DNA from: Frateuria flava
GTDB taxonomy: Bacteria; Pseudomonadota; Gammaproteobacteria; Xanthomonadales; Rhodanobacteraceae
Assembly (NCBI RefSeq): GCF_017837635.1
Contig: NZ_JAGJRS010000013.1
Location: forward strand, 186,001-250,000
Direction: 5' to 3'
DNA: 64,000 nucleotides
A program made the position numbers and the translations under genes. Shown here one piece after another: positions 34,609-43,449 of the stretch. The notes beneath the pieces were generated by a model. The model was given only the letters and a program-made list of their open reading frames with translations. It searched no databases and was not told where the DNA came from. Position 1 is the first letter of the stretch, and the number at the start of each line of letters is the position of its first letter.

Positions 34609-35394
34609 TTACATCAGGTTGCGGCCGTGGAACAGTTCCTCGATCTCGCGCTTGAGCAGCGACTCGATGCGCTGGCGCTCCTTGAACGAGAGGTCGTCCG
34701 CGTGCGCCTCGAACAGATAGGTGTCCAGGTCGAAGTCCTTGATGTGCATCTTCGTGTGGAAGATGTTTTCCTGGTAGACGTTGACGTCGAACATCTCGTA
34801 CTTCTGGCGGATGTGACGCGCCAGGTAGTCCTGCACCGAGTTGATCTTGTGGTCGATGAAATGCTTCTTGCCCTTCACGTCGCGGGTGAAGCCGCGCACG
34901 CGGTAGTCGCACACCACGATGTCCGACTCGAAACTGTCGATCAGGTAGTTCAGCGCCTTCAGCGGCGAGATCACGCCGCAGGTGGCCACGTCGATGTCCG
35001 CGCGGAAGGTCGCGATGCCGTTGTGCGGATGCGTTTCCGGGTACGTGTGGACGGTGATGTGGCTCTTGTCCATGTGCGCCACCACGGCACCGGAGATGGT
35101 GTCGCGGCCGAGCTTCTCCACCACCGGCTCCTCGGAAATAAGGATGGTCACCGACGCACCCTGCGGATCGTAGTCCTGGCGCGCGATGTTGAGGATGTTC
35201 GCGCCGATGATCTCCGCCACGTCGGTGAGGATCTGGGTCAGGCGATCGGCGTCGTACTGCTCGTCGATGTATTCGATGTAGCGCTGGCGCTGGTCTTCGG
35301 ACACCGCGTAGCAGATGTCGTAGATGTTGAAGCTCAGGGCCTTGGTCAGGTTGTTGAAGCCCTGCAGGCGCAGGCGCGGGAGCGGTTTCACCAC
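34609..35394 (-). CDS. speD: S-adenosylmethionine decarboxylase proenzyme
   Basis: Makes decarboxylated SAM for spermidine synthesis. It self-cleaves to form a pyruvoyl group at the Ser of [12 protein letters not shown]. Near-colinear with E. coli Spe[73 protein letters not shown] and [15 protein letters not shown]. Start taken as GTG 35394 (GGAGA 8 nt upstream), 261 residues; an ATG at 35487 would add a hydrophobic extension not found in the family. Divergent from clp, as in Xanthomonas. Confidence 0.95.
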   Translation of the reverse strand: MVKPLPRLRLQGFNNLTKALSFNIYDICYAVSEDQRQRYIEYIDEQYDADRLTQILTDVAEIIGANILNIARQDYDPQGASVTILISEEPVVEKLGRDTISGAVVAHMDKSHITVHTYPETHPHNGIATFRADIDVATCGVISPLKALNYLIDSFESDIVVCDYRVRGFTRDVKGKKHFIDHKINSVQDYLARHIRQKYEMFDVNVYQENIFHTKMHIKDFDLDTYLFEAHADDLSFKERQRIESLLKREIEELFHGRNLM

Positions 35395-35643
35395 GGCGAC
35401 TCTCCATGGCCGGAATGCGGCCAGCAGATGAGGCGGGTTAGCAGCAAGGGTCCCCGCGAAAAGAAAAAGGCGCGCCAGGACCCTCATCCTGCGCGACCCA
35501 GGGTTCCGGCTGGTATGCAGCTTGGCCGAAAGACTGCGAAGTATGCGGCAAAACCCCGGAAAACAGAACTCACGCCCGCAAGCCGCGTCATCTCTTGATC
35601 AGCCGAGACGCGTGATGCATGGTAAGGCCTTGGCGGCAGCGCC

Positions 35644-36363
35644 GTGGCTCAACCAGCGGATACCCTCGTGGCGCAACTCAAATACCAACTCCAGCAGGCA
35701 TTCGAACGGTCCCAGGCACCACTGAGCTTCGCGCCGGACCCCGCATCGATGGAGCGCTTCCTGGCCCTGTGCCATCGTCGGCGCTACCCCGGCAAGACCG
35801 CGATCATCCGCCCGGGTGATCCGGCCAACACGCTCTACTACATCATCGAGGGCTCGCTGGCGGTCTGCACCGAGGACGAGCAGGGTCGCGAATTGATCCT
35901 GGCCTACTTGAACCGCGGCCAGTTCATCGGCGAGATGGGCCTGTTCGTGGAGCAGGCGCAGCGCGAGTCGATCGTGCGCAGCCGCACCCCGTGCGAGATG
36001 GCCGAGATCAGCTATGAGCGCCTGTTCCAGCTGATGGAAGGCCCGCTGCGCGAGGAGTGCCCGAAAATCCTCTTCGCGATCGGCTCGCAACTGACCAACC
36101 GCCTGCTGCGCACGTCGCGCCAGGTCAGCCGCATGGCCTTCATGGACGTCACCAACCGCATCTCGCGCACGCTGCTGGACCTGTGCCAGGAGCCCGACGC
36201 CATGACCCATCCGGACGGCACGCAGATCCGCATCTCGCGCCAGGAGGTCAGCCGCATCGTGGGCTGCTCGCGCGAGATGGTCGGTCGCGTGCTCAAGCAG
36301 CTCGAAGAGCAGGGCATGATCGACGTGTCCGGCAAGACCATCGTGGTCAAGGGCACGCGCTGA
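35644..36363 (+). CDS. clp: CRP/FNR-family global regulator Clp
   Basis: 239-residue transcription factor with an N-terminal cyclic-nucleotide-type domain (IIRPGDPANTLYYIIEGSL, GQFIGEMGLFVE) and a C-terminal winged helix whose recognition helix is SRQEVSRIVGCSREMVGRVL. Closest to Xanthomonas Clp, which is controlled by c-di-GMP rather than cAMP (established for Xanthomonas; inferred here). It governs virulence and exoenzyme genes there. GTG start at 35644. The 249-bp divergent speD-clp spacer shows no clear TGTGA-N6-TCACA site. Confidence 0.93.
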   Translation: MAQPADTLVAQLKYQLQQAFERSQAPLSFAPDPASMERFLALCHRRRYPGKTAIIRPGDPANTLYYIIEGSLAVCTEDEQGRELILAYLNRGQFIGEMGLFVEQAQRESIVRSRTPCEMAEISYERLFQLMEGPLREECPKILFAIGSQLTNRLLRTSRQVSRMAFMDVTNRISRTLLDLCQEPDAMTHPDGTQIRISRQEVSRIVGCSREMVGRVLKQLEEQGMIDVSGKTIVVKGTR

Positions 36364-36390
36364 GGCTTCGCGCTCAACGCCTTCCGGTAA

Positions 36391-36424
36391 CGCGGCAGCC
36401 TCAGGGCTGCCGCGACGTTTTCGG
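36391..36424 (+). terminator. Terminator after clp
   Basis: CGCGGCAGCC-TCAG-GGCTGCCGCG followed by ACGTTTTC, a 10-bp perfect stem 27 nt after the clp stop. Confidence 0.85.
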
Positions 36425-36551
36425 CCGTTAGATCATGCAGACGTCCGCGCGCTCGCACGAGCAGGCGGGATTCGTGATGCAGCCGTCGGTGCGCGAGGGC
36501 GCAGTACGGCGCGACCCTGCAAGCCCCGGCCCGGCGCGGAGCCGGTGCGGG

Positions 36552-37226
36552 TCAGTGCCAGGCCACCCGCTCGAGCGACCGGCCCAACGCCCGCTCGATC
36601 CGCTTGCACAGCTTCGGCGTGCCGTTGACCAGCACCGGTTCGGCCGCGGCCTTGAGCATGTGCAGGTCGTTGAACGAATCGCCATAGGCGCGCTGCCAGG
36701 CGGGCACGCCGTGCGCGGTGAGCGCCTTGAGCTTGCCGGCGCCGATGTTGTGGTGCGCCAGGCGCAGGCCGAAGGGACCGGGCTTGAGTCGGGAGGCGAC
36801 CACCTCCACGCCGACGAGCCCCAGCTGCGCAAGCAGGCTCTCGACGAGCATGTGCTCGCAACCGGTCACCACGATCACCCGCTCGCCCGCCGCCTGGTGT
36901 CGACGCAGCGCGCGCACGCCGTCGCGGCAGAACTGGCCGGGACGTCGCACCAGCTCGCCAGCGAATGCATCGATCACGGCGCGGTAGCGCTTCTCGTCCA
37001 ACCCGAGCAGCGCGATGTGCACCAGCGGCCGGCGCAGCCGACGGGTCAGCGGCCACAGCAGCATCAGCCCCGGCAGCGCCAGCAGGGCGAGCAGCTGGCG
37101 CCAGGTCGAGCGTGCATAGCGCTCGCGGATGAACAGCTCATAGGTATCGGCGTGAGTAAGCACCCCGTCGAAATCGAACAGCACGACCGGCGGTGCGTCG
37201 GCGGCGGGGGTGTCCTGCCCGTCCAT
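36552..37226 (-). CDS. HAD-superfamily (subclass IB) phosphatase
   Basis: 224 residues. HAD motifs: I VLFDFDGVLTHAD, II VIVVTGCEH (Thr/Gly), III around RLKPGPFG and IV YGDSFNDLHML. Resembles SerB/PSP-like phosphatases, with a hydrophobic segment (LLALLALPGLMLLWPL, about 45-60) that could be a membrane-associated cap. Substrate unknown. The stop is near a downstream GC-rich spacer. It follows trpC on the same strand after 4 bp, so it is probably the last gene of the trpGDC transcript. Confidence 0.85.
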   Translation of the reverse strand: MDGQDTPAADAPPVVLFDFDGVLTHADTYELFIRERYARSTWRQLLALLALPGLMLLWPLTRRLRRPLVHIALLGLDEKRYRAVIDAFAGELVRRPGQFCRDGVRALRRHQAAGERVIVVTGCEHMLVESLLAQLGLVGVEVVASRLKPGPFGLRLAHHNIGAGKLKALTAHGVPAWQRAYGDSFNDLHMLKAAAEPVLVNGTPKLCKRIERALGRSLERVAWH

Positions 37227-37230
37227 GGCA

Positions 37231-38025
37231 TCAGGCCGCGAACAGCCGCTCGAGCGCCTGGCCCGGGTCCCCGGCCCGCATGAACGCCTCGCCCACCAGG
37301 AAGGCGTGGATGCCTGCCTCGCGCAGGCGCGCCACGTCCTCGCGCGTGTGGATGCCGGACTCGGCCACCAACACTCGGTCGTCGTCGGCCATGCGCGGCT
37401 TGAGCGCGAGCGAGGTGTCCAGCGTCGTCTCGAAGCTGCGCAGGTTGCGGTTGTTCACCCCGATCAGCGGCACCGGCAGGGCCAGCGCACGCTCCAGCTC
37501 CGCGGCATCGTGCACTTCGCACAGGACATCCAGGTCGAGCTCGGCGGCCAGCAGCGACAGTTCCAGCAGTGCGGCATCGTCCAGCGCCGCAACGATCAGC
37601 AGGATGCAGTCGGCGCCGATCGCGCGGGCCTCGTACACCTGGTAGGGGTCGACGATGAAGTCCTTGCGCAGCAGCGGCAGCGCACAGGCCTCGCGCGCCT
37701 GTTGCAGATACGCCTCGCTGCCCTGGAAGAAGTCCCTGTCGGTCAGCACCGACAGGCAGGCCGCGCCGCCCGCGGCATAGCTGCGCGCGATCGCGGCCGG
37801 ATCGAAGTCGGCGCGGATCACGCCCTTGCTCGGGCTGGCCTTCTTCACCTCGGCGATCACCGCCGGCAGGCCGGCGGCGAGCTTGTCCTCGATGGCGGCG
37901 GCGAAGCCCCGGGTGGGCGGCAGGTCCTCGATGCGCGAGGCGAGCTCGGCCAGCGGCAGCGCGGCGCTGCGCTCGGCGATTTCCTCCGCCTTGCGGGCGA
38001 GGATACGTTGCAGGATGTCGGTCAT
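37231..38025 (-). CDS. trpC: Indole-3-glycerol-phosphate synthase
   Basis: Fourth step of tryptophan synthesis (CdRP to indole-3-glycerol phosphate). The 264-residue TIM barrel has [14 protein letters not shown] (catalytic Lys), [44 protein letters not shown] and [12 protein letters not shown]. Monofunctional, without a fused TrpF domain. Separated from trpD by an 81-bp spacer filled with a family B repeat. Confidence 0.97.
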   Translation of the reverse strand: MTDILQRILARKAEEIAERSAALPLAELASRIEDLPPTRGFAAAIEDKLAAGLPAVIAEVKKASPSKGVIRADFDPAAIARSYAAGGAACLSVLTDRDFFQGSEAYLQQAREACALPLLRKDFIVDPYQVYEARAIGADCILLIVAALDDAALLELSLLAAELDLDVLCEVHDAAELERALALPVPLIGVNNRNLRSFETTLDTSLALKPRMADDDRVLVAESGIHTREDVARLREAGIHAFLVGEAFMRAGDPGQALERLFAA

Positions 38026-38036
38026 GGCGTCGAACG

Positions 38037-38110
38037 GTAAGAGCGCAGCTGTGCGCGGAAAGCCAACGGGGCGGCTGCCGGGCGCCGGGCGCGCACGAGT
38101 GCGCTCCTAC
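38037..38110. repeat. Family B REP-like inverted repeat in the trpD-trpC spacer
   Basis: GTAAGAGCGCAGCTGTGCGCG and the inverted GAGTGCGCTCCTAC. On the trp strand the TAG of the terminal TGTAGGAGCGCAC is the trpD stop codon (38109-38107). Confidence 0.8.
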
Positions 38111-39153
38111 ATGGCGAGCCGGCGCGTCGCGGCGATGAATTCCACCATTTTCGCATGCGCGGCGCCGCTGGCGATGGCCTGGCGCGCGAGCGCGATGCCT
38201 TCGTCAATGTCACCTGCCACACCCGCGGTGTAGAGCGCCGCACCGGCGTTGAGGCAGACGATGTCGTGCGCCACGCCGGCGCGGCCGCCGAGCGCATCGA
38301 GCAGCATGGCGCGCGACTCGTCCACGCTTTCCACCCGCAGGTTGCGGCTGGAGGCCATCGCCAGGCCGAAGTCCTCCGGCTCGATCTCGTACTCGCGCAC
38401 CTCGCCGCCGCGCAGCTCGCCGACCAGCGTGGCCGCGCCCAGCGAGATCTCGTCCATCCCGTCGCGGCCCCACACGACCATGGCGTGCCGCGCGCCCAGC
38501 GCCTGCAGCACGCGCACCTGGATGCCGACCAGGTCGGGATGGAACACGCCCATCAGGATGTTCGGCGCGCCGGCCGGATTGGTCAGCGGTCCCAGGATGT
38601 TGAACAGCGTGCGCACGCCCATTTCCTTGCGCACCGGCGCGACCACTTTCATCGCCGGATGGTGGTTCGGCGCGAACATGAAACCGATGCCGGTTTCCTC
38701 CATGCACTGGGCGACCTGCGCCGGACCCAGATCGATCACCGCCCCCAGCGCCTCGAGCACATCCGCGCTGCCGGACTTGGACGACACGCTGCGCCCGCCG
38801 TGCTTGGCCACGCGCGCGCCGGCCGCCGCGGCGACGAACATCGAGGCGGTGGAAATGTTGAAGCTCGACGCGCCGTCGCCGCCGGTGCCGACGATGTCCA
38901 CGAAATGCGGATGCGCCGGCGCGTCGACCCTGGCGGACAGCTCGCGCATCACCCGCGCCGCGCCGGTGATCTCGCCCACCGTTTCCTTCTTGACGCGCAG
39001 GCCGGTGATGATCGCCGCGGTCATCAGCGGACTGACCTCGCCGCGCATGATCTGGCGCATCAGCGCGATCATCTCGTCGTGGAAGATCTCGCGGTGTTCG
39101 ATGGTGCGCTGGAGCGCCTCCTGCGGCGTGATCGAAATCTCGCGCGGACTCAT
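38107..39153 (-). CDS. trpD: Anthranilate phosphoribosyltransferase
   Basis: Transfers phosphoribose from PRPP to anthranilate. The 348-residue protein has the PRPP loop [39 protein letters not shown] (anthranilate site), [25 protein letters not shown] and [17 protein letters not shown] 39153 overlaps the trpG stop (ATGA). The C-terminus ends RRLAM at a stop codon supplied by a repeat element. Confidence 0.97.
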   Translation of the reverse strand: MSPREISITPQEALQRTIEHREIFHDEMIALMRQIMRGEVSPLMTAAIITGLRVKKETVGEITGAARVMRELSARVDAPAHPHFVDIVGTGGDGASSFNISTASMFVAAAAGARVAKHGGRSVSSKSGSADVLEALGAVIDLGPAQVAQCMEETGIGFMFAPNHHPAMKVVAPVRKEMGVRTLFNILGPLTNPAGAPNILMGVFHPDLVGIQVRVLQALGARHAMVVWGRDGMDEISLGAATLVGELRGGEVREYEIEPEDFGLAMASSRNLRVESVDESRAMLLDALGGRAGVAHDIVCLNAGAALYTAGVAGDIDEGIALARQAIASGAAHAKMVEFIAATRRLAM

Positions 39154-39749
39154 GCAGCCAGCTTCCGCCGCGGCAGGCCAAGGAAGTTGGCGAGCAGGTC
39201 GTGGCCGTACTGGGTCAGGATCGATTCGGGGTGGAACTGGACGCCCTCGACCGGCAACGTCTTGTGTCTGAGTCCCATGATCTCGTCGATCGAACCGTCC
39301 GCGTGTTCGGTCCACGCGGTGACTTCCAGGCAGTCCGGCAGCGAGCCCTGTTCGACCACCAGCGAGTGATAGCGCGTGGCCTCGAACGGGTCCGGCAGGC
39401 CGGCGAACACGCCCTGCCCGCGATGGCGCACCGGCGAGGTCTTGCCGTGCATGATCTGCTTGGCGCGGATGACCTTGCCGCCGAACGCCTGCCCGATCGC
39501 CTGGTGGCCCAGGCACACGCCGAACACCGGAATCTCCCCGGCCAGCTCGCGCAGCACCGCCAATGACACGCCCGCGTCGTCCGGCGTACCCGGCCCGGGC
39601 GAAATCATGATGTGCGAGGGCTTCAGCGCGCGGATGCCGGCCACGTCCAGCGCATCGTTGCGCACCACCCGCACCTCCTGCCCCAGCTCGCCGAGGTACT
39701 GGACGAGGTTGAAGGTAAAGCTGTCGTAGTTGTCGATCATCAAGAGCAT
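39150..39749 (-). CDS. trpG: Anthranilate synthase glutamine amidotransferase component
   Basis: Supplies ammonia from glutamine to TrpE. The 199-residue class I GATase starts [19 protein letters not shown] and has [14 protein letters not shown], the nucleophile Cys in [17 protein letters not shown], and the His-Glu pair in [14 protein letters not shown]. In Xanthomonas trpE lies upstream nearby; here the next gene is a D-amino-acid dehydrogenase on the same strand and trpE is not in the window. Confidence 0.95.
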   Translation of the reverse strand: MLLMIDNYDSFTFNLVQYLGELGQEVRVVRNDALDVAGIRALKPSHIMISPGPGTPDDAGVSLAVLRELAGEIPVFGVCLGHQAIGQAFGGKVIRAKQIMHGKTSPVRHRGQGVFAGLPDPFEATRYHSLVVEQGSLPDCLEVTAWTEHADGSIDEIMGLRHKTLPVEGVQFHPESILTQYGHDLLANFLGLPRRKLAA

Positions 39750-39906
39750 GGTGGATACGCGGCGACGGGCCAATCGGCATGATAGCCGGGCCAGGCGGCA
39801 GGCGCTTCAGGCGGGGCAACCCGCCAGCGGCCGCGGTGCGTTTCAGGCCATGCTGGACGCCGCCGCAGATCTGCATCCTGGCGGGACCTGGCAGCGGAAG
39901 TTCGGG

Positions 39907-41040
39907 TCACCGTCGCAGGCGCGCCGGATCGAGCATGGCCGGGGTTATGCCGGCCTGGGCCAGGTGCCCGGGCAACGGTCGCCCCAGTGCCAGGTTGGCG
40001 CAGCATTCGCCCATCGCGGCGCTGGTCTGGATGCCGTAGCCGCCCTGGGCGGCGACCCAGAAGAAGCCCGGGGCGTCGGGCGCGAAGCCGCCGACCAGGT
40101 CGCCATCGGCGACGAAGGAGCGCAGGCCAGCCCAGGTGCGGGTCGGGCGGCGGATTTCCAGGGTGGTGGCCTGCTCGATGTGGTGGATGCCCAGCGCGAT
40201 GTCGTACTCCTCCGGCTGCACGTCGTGCGGATCGACCGGATCGGCGTTGGCGGCCGAGCCGAGCAACAGGCCGGCGTCGGGCTTGAAGTAGAACGTCTCG
40301 GCGATGTCGCAGACGAACGGCCAGCGATGCACATCCATGCCCGCCGGCGGCTCGAATACGAAGGCCGAACGGCGCTTCGGCTGCAGGCCCAGCGGCGCGA
40401 CACCGGCCATCCGTGCGACTTGGTCGGCCCAGGCGCCGGCGGCGTCGAGCAGCAGCGGTGCGCGGTAGACGGTCTCGCCCGCATCGACTTCCCAGCCGGC
40501 GGCGGTGCGCTCGATCGCGCGGATGGCCACGTCCAGGCGCAGCTGTCCGCCGCGCGCGCGCAGGCCGCGCAGGAAGCCCTGGTGCAGTTCGTTGACGTCG
40601 ATGTCGGCCGCGCCCGGCTCGTGCATGCCGATGTGCGCCGCCTCGGGCCTGAGCACCGGCACGCTCGCGCGCAGGCGGGCGGCGTCGTGCAGTTCGAGGT
40701 CGCGCGTGTACGGCAGGATCGCCTCGTACTCGGCACGCACCCGCTCGGCGTCCGCGGCGGTGCCGATCACGGTGGCGCCGCGGGGCGTCAGGATCGGCGC
40801 GCTGGCGAAGCCCACGGGCGGGTTGTCGAGGAACGGCCGAGTCGCGCGGGTCAGCGCGCGCACCTGCGGCGAGCCGTAGGTCTCGCTGAACAGCGCGGCC
40901 GAGCGGCCGGTCGAATGCATGCCCGCGTAGCTCTCGCGCTCGAGCACCAGCACGCGTGCGTGCGGCGCGAGGAAGTAGGCCACCGAGGCGCCGGCCATGC
41001 CGGCGCCGATCACGATCACATCGGTTTCGATCGATTGCAT
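39907..41040 (-). CDS. dauA: FAD-dependent D-amino-acid dehydrogenase, DauA-like
   Basis: 377-residue DAO-family flavoenzyme starting MQSIETDVIVIGAGMAGASV (dinucleotide-binding GxGxxG). It strongly resembles P. aeruginosa D-arginine dehydrogenase DauA: LERESYAGMHSTGRSAA, GSPQVRALTRATRPFLDNPP, GLQPKRRSAFVFEPP, LLGSAANADPVDPHDVQPEE, TWAGLRSFVADGDLVGGF and FFWVAAQGGYGIQTSAAMG. It would oxidise D-amino acids to 2-oxo acids and ammonia, passing electrons to quinone. Substrate range (D-Arg, D-Ala or others) is not certain. It sits downstream of a symporter and an L,D-transpeptidase, so it may handle cell-wall D-amino acids (inference). Confidence 0.85.
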   Translation of the reverse strand: MQSIETDVIVIGAGMAGASVAYFLAPHARVLVLERESYAGMHSTGRSAALFSETYGSPQVRALTRATRPFLDNPPVGFASAPILTPRGATVIGTAADAERVRAEYEAILPYTRDLELHDAARLRASVPVLRPEAAHIGMHEPGAADIDVNELHQGFLRGLRARGGQLRLDVAIRAIERTAAGWEVDAGETVYRAPLLLDAAGAWADQVARMAGVAPLGLQPKRRSAFVFEPPAGMDVHRWPFVCDIAETFYFKPDAGLLLGSAANADPVDPHDVQPEEYDIALGIHHIEQATTLEIRRPTRTWAGLRSFVADGDLVGGFAPDAPGFFWVAAQGGYGIQTSAAMGECCANLALGRPLPGHLAQAGITPAMLDPARLRR

Positions 41041-41098
41041 GCGCGACTCGTCTGAGGATTCCCTCCCCTGTGGCAGGAGAGGTGGGGAAGTAGGCGGC

Positions 41099-42358
41099 TT
41101 ATCCGTTGTCCGCGTGCGTCGCCGGGGCGACCTCGCGCGACTGCCGCGCCACCACACTGGTGGCGGTCACGTCGGCGGTGACGTTGCCCAGGGTGGCGAA
41201 GGCGTCGGGCAGCGTGTCGACCGCCAGCATCAGGCCCAGCGGCCCGACCGGCAGGCCCATCGACTGGGCCACCGGCAGGTTGGTCGCGATGAAGGTGACC
41301 GCGCCCGGCAGGCCCACCGAGCCCAGGCTGATGACCACCGCCAGCACCGCGCCGGCGATGAGCTGGGTGGCGGACAGGTCGATGCCGTACGCCCAGGCGA
41401 TGAACGCCGCCGAGGTCAGGTACTGCACCGGGCTCGTCAGGCGGCACAGGGTGACCGCCATCGGCAGTACCAGCGAGTTGACCTGCCTGGGGTAACCCAG
41501 CCGCTGCCCGGCGCTCTCCAGCATGGCCGGCAGCGACGCGAGCGACGACTGCGTGCTGATCGCCACCGCCTGCGGCGGCAGCAGCGCGCTGGCGAAGCGG
41601 CGCAGCTTCTCGCCGCCCCAGACCACGGCCACCGCGTACATCATCGCGGTCACCGCCAGGTACAGCACGATCTCCGCCAGCACGTACACGCCCAGCGCGC
41701 TCAGCATGCCCAGCCCCGAGCGCGCGCACACGCCCAGGATCAGCGCGAACACGCCCAGCGGCGCCACCCACAGCACCCAGCGCACGATCACGATCATGGC
41801 GTCGGCGATGGCCTGGAAGAATTCCACCAGCATCGCCCGGCGCGCCGGCGCAATCCGCGTAAGGGCGAAGCCCAGGAACAGCGCGAACACCACCAGCGGC
41901 AGCATCGCGCTCTGCGCGGCGGCCATGATCGCGTTGCTTGGGATCATCGCCACCAGCGCGGCCGACCAGCTCACCGGGCCGGTCTGGGCGGCCGTGCCGA
42001 CGACCGCATGATCCAACGCGGTGCGCAGCGCCGGGTTGTGCGGGAACAGCGAGAACAGCGCCGGCGCGGCGGCGGCGGTGAACAGCGCGCCGAGCAGCAG
42101 CAACAGAATGAACACCACGATAGCGCGCCGCGCGATGCGTCCGGAGGCCGCCGCGTCGGTCGCCGTGTTGACGCCGACCACCACCAGCGCCAGCACCAGC
42201 GGCACCACGGTCATCTGCAATGCGTTGAGCCACAGCTTGCCGATCGGCTGCACCACGTCGGCCACCTGCGTGGCGACCAGCGGATTCCATGCCGCCAGGC
42301 CCAGGCCGAGGATGGCGCCGGCCGCCAGGCCGCCCAGCACGCGCGCGGTGGGGCTCAT
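41099..42358 (-). CDS. Dicarboxylate/amino acid:cation symporter (DAACS)
   Basis: 419-residue secondary transporter of the glutamate/dicarboxylate:cation family. It has about eight helices, the Ser-rich reentrant hairpin AVAISTQSSLASLPAMLES, NSLVLPMAVTLCRL (variant of the NMDGTA region) and SLGSVGLPGAVTFIATNLPV with LAVDTLPDAFATLGNVTAD. It imports acidic or small neutral amino acids with Na+ or H+. Its ATG overlaps the L,D-transpeptidase stop (ATGA), so both are coupled. With dauA downstream, uptake of D-Glu, D-Ala or similar is plausible (inference). Confidence 0.9.
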   Translation of the reverse strand: MSPTARVLGGLAAGAILGLGLAAWNPLVATQVADVVQPIGKLWLNALQMTVVPLVLALVVVGVNTATDAAASGRIARRAIVVFILLLLLGALFTAAAAPALFSLFPHNPALRTALDHAVVGTAAQTGPVSWSAALVAMIPSNAIMAAAQSAMLPLVVFALFLGFALTRIAPARRAMLVEFFQAIADAMIVIVRWVLWVAPLGVFALILGVCARSGLGMLSALGVYVLAEIVLYLAVTAMMYAVAVVWGGEKLRRFASALLPPQAVAISTQSSLASLPAMLESAGQRLGYPRQVNSLVLPMAVTLCRLTSPVQYLTSAAFIAWAYGIDLSATQLIAGAVLAVVISLGSVGLPGAVTFIATNLPVAQSMGLPVGPLGLMLAVDTLPDAFATLGNVTADVTATSVVARQSREVAPATHADNG

Positions 42359-43119
42359 CGGGCGGCATCCCCGAGCGCCGGCAGGCGCCAGTCGGCCTGG
42401 AGCTTTTCATAGGCGGGCGTGGGAAGTAGCACGAACACCGGGTGGTCGTCCGGACGCAGCCAGGCCAGCAGGCGGTGCATCAACGACGGATCCATCGCCG
42501 TGCAGCCGGTGGTGGCATCGACCGGCGATTTCCACAGATGCGCGAAGATGCAGCTGCCACCCTGCGCACGCTGCTGCGGGTTGTGCTCGATCACGAAGCC
42601 CTGGGCGTAGCGCTGGTCGCCATGAACGTGGATGTCGCGGCGCATCGGCTCGGTCGAACCCTCGACCGCCTTCTCGCCCACCACCTTGGCGTCGACGATG
42701 CGGTTGTACTGCGGCGAGCCGCTGACGTCGACGCAGTAATCGGTGGCACTCAGCGCGCGGTAGGGCATGGCGGTATCGGCGTTGGCCGCGTAGCCGAACG
42801 CCTCGCCGATGTCGAACACGCCGGCCGGGCTGCGCAGGTCGCCCTCGCGCTTGACCGGGCCGTCGTGTCGCGGCGCATTCAGCCCCAGGCCCCAGGCGGC
42901 CCCGGCCTTGCCGAGGGTGACCGGCGCGGCGGTTCCGATTTCCTTCCAGGCACCGGCCGTGCGCGCGTAGGTGCGCAAGATGCCGTGGTTGACGTTCCAG
43001 CTGGGCGTGGTGACCACGACCATCTGGCGGGCGTCGGACCAGGCGGTGGATTCGTTACTGGCGGCGAGAGCGTTGCCGACGAAGGCGAGCGCGAAAGTCA
43101 GCAGCACGACGTTGCGCAT
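42355..43119 (-). CDS. L,D-transpeptidase (YkuD) family protein, exported
   Basis: 254 residues with a signal peptide (MRNVVLLTFALAFVGNALA). The catalytic region shows RRDIHVHGDQ, GGSCIFAHLWKSPVDATTGCTAM: a His followed by a GC motif with nucleophile Cys, as in YkuD-like L,D-transpeptidases (classical ST-HGC motif here TTGCTAM). The preceding SPAGVFDIGEAFGYA and APRHDGPVKREGDLRSP also fit. It acts in the periplasm on meso-DAP cross-links or as a carboxypeptidase. ATG 43119 chosen; in-frame extension to 43293 runs through a repeat. Confidence 0.85.
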   Translation of the reverse strand: MRNVVLLTFALAFVGNALAASNESTAWSDARQMVVVTTPSWNVNHGILRTYARTAGAWKEIGTAAPVTLGKAGAAWGLGLNAPRHDGPVKREGDLRSPAGVFDIGEAFGYAANADTAMPYRALSATDYCVDVSGSPQYNRIVDAKVVGEKAVEGSTEPMRRDIHVHGDQRYAQGFVIEHNPQQRAQGGSCIFAHLWKSPVDATTGCTAMDPSLMHRLLAWLRPDDHPVFVLLPTPAYEKLQADWRLPALGDAAR

Positions 43120-43150
43120 GACCGGGATACTCCTGAGGTGAGGGGGGATG

Positions 43151-43278
43151 CCCTTCGACTCCGCTTCGCTACGCTCAGGGCGAACGGTTGCGATGACGTT
43201 TTCGATGCCCGCTTGCGCTGTTCGGCTTTTCCTGGCCGGTCGCGCTGAGCGTAGGCCACAGGCCGAAGTCGAAGCGCC
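43151..43278. repeat. Family C imperfect inverted repeat
   Basis: Left arm CCTTCGACTCCGCTTCGC followed by TACGCTCAGGGCGAACGG. Right arm is the approximate reverse complement with GCTGAGCGTAGGCC and CCGAAGTCGAAGCGCC. About 50 bp of unrelated sequence separates the arms. Confidence 0.8.
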
Positions 43279-43303
43279 TGCCGTAACCCCCAAAGGCGAA
43301 TCG

Positions 43304-43416
43304 CTCTCCCGTCGGCAGAGGGTGCCGACAGGCGGGTGAGGGTCCGGGCGGAGCGGGGTGCGCGCGCTGGGCGGACCCTCTCCCCAACCCCTCTCCCGGG
43401 GGGAGAGGGGCTCAAG
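43304..43416. repeat. Family D palindromic element
   Basis: Begins CTCTCCCGTCGGCAGAGGGT, contains GCCGACAGGCGGGTGAGGG and closes with the inverted ACCCTCTCCCC, CCTCTCCCGG and GGGAGAGGGGCTCAAG. The same design is found at 57952-58064. Confidence 0.85.
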
Positions 43417-43449
43417 GGCTGCAGCCCCGGGAACGTCTGCGCGGCCACC

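Larger units (their letters stand above)
43120..43449. other. 330-bp spacer filled with two dispersed repeats
   Basis: Between the RpiR-type regulator gene and the L,D-transpeptidase gene. Almost completely occupied by family C (43151-43278) and family D (43304-43416) elements. No coding sequence supported. Confidence 0.8.

Noticed and set aside
35395-35643. Clp/CRP binding site in the speD-clp spacer
   Set aside because: Searched for TGTGA-N6-TCACA by eye; no acceptable match found.
36428-36551. Cys-rich peptide end (CITNPACSCERADVCMI) downstream of the HAD phosphatase
   Set aside because: Attractive cysteine spacing, but no start codon within the spacer and the frame upstream is a shadow of the HAD gene; no support as a gene.
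43120-43449. Small gene between the RpiR gene and the L,D-transpeptidase gene
   Set aside because: Open frames there consist of family C and D repeats and have no ribosome site.
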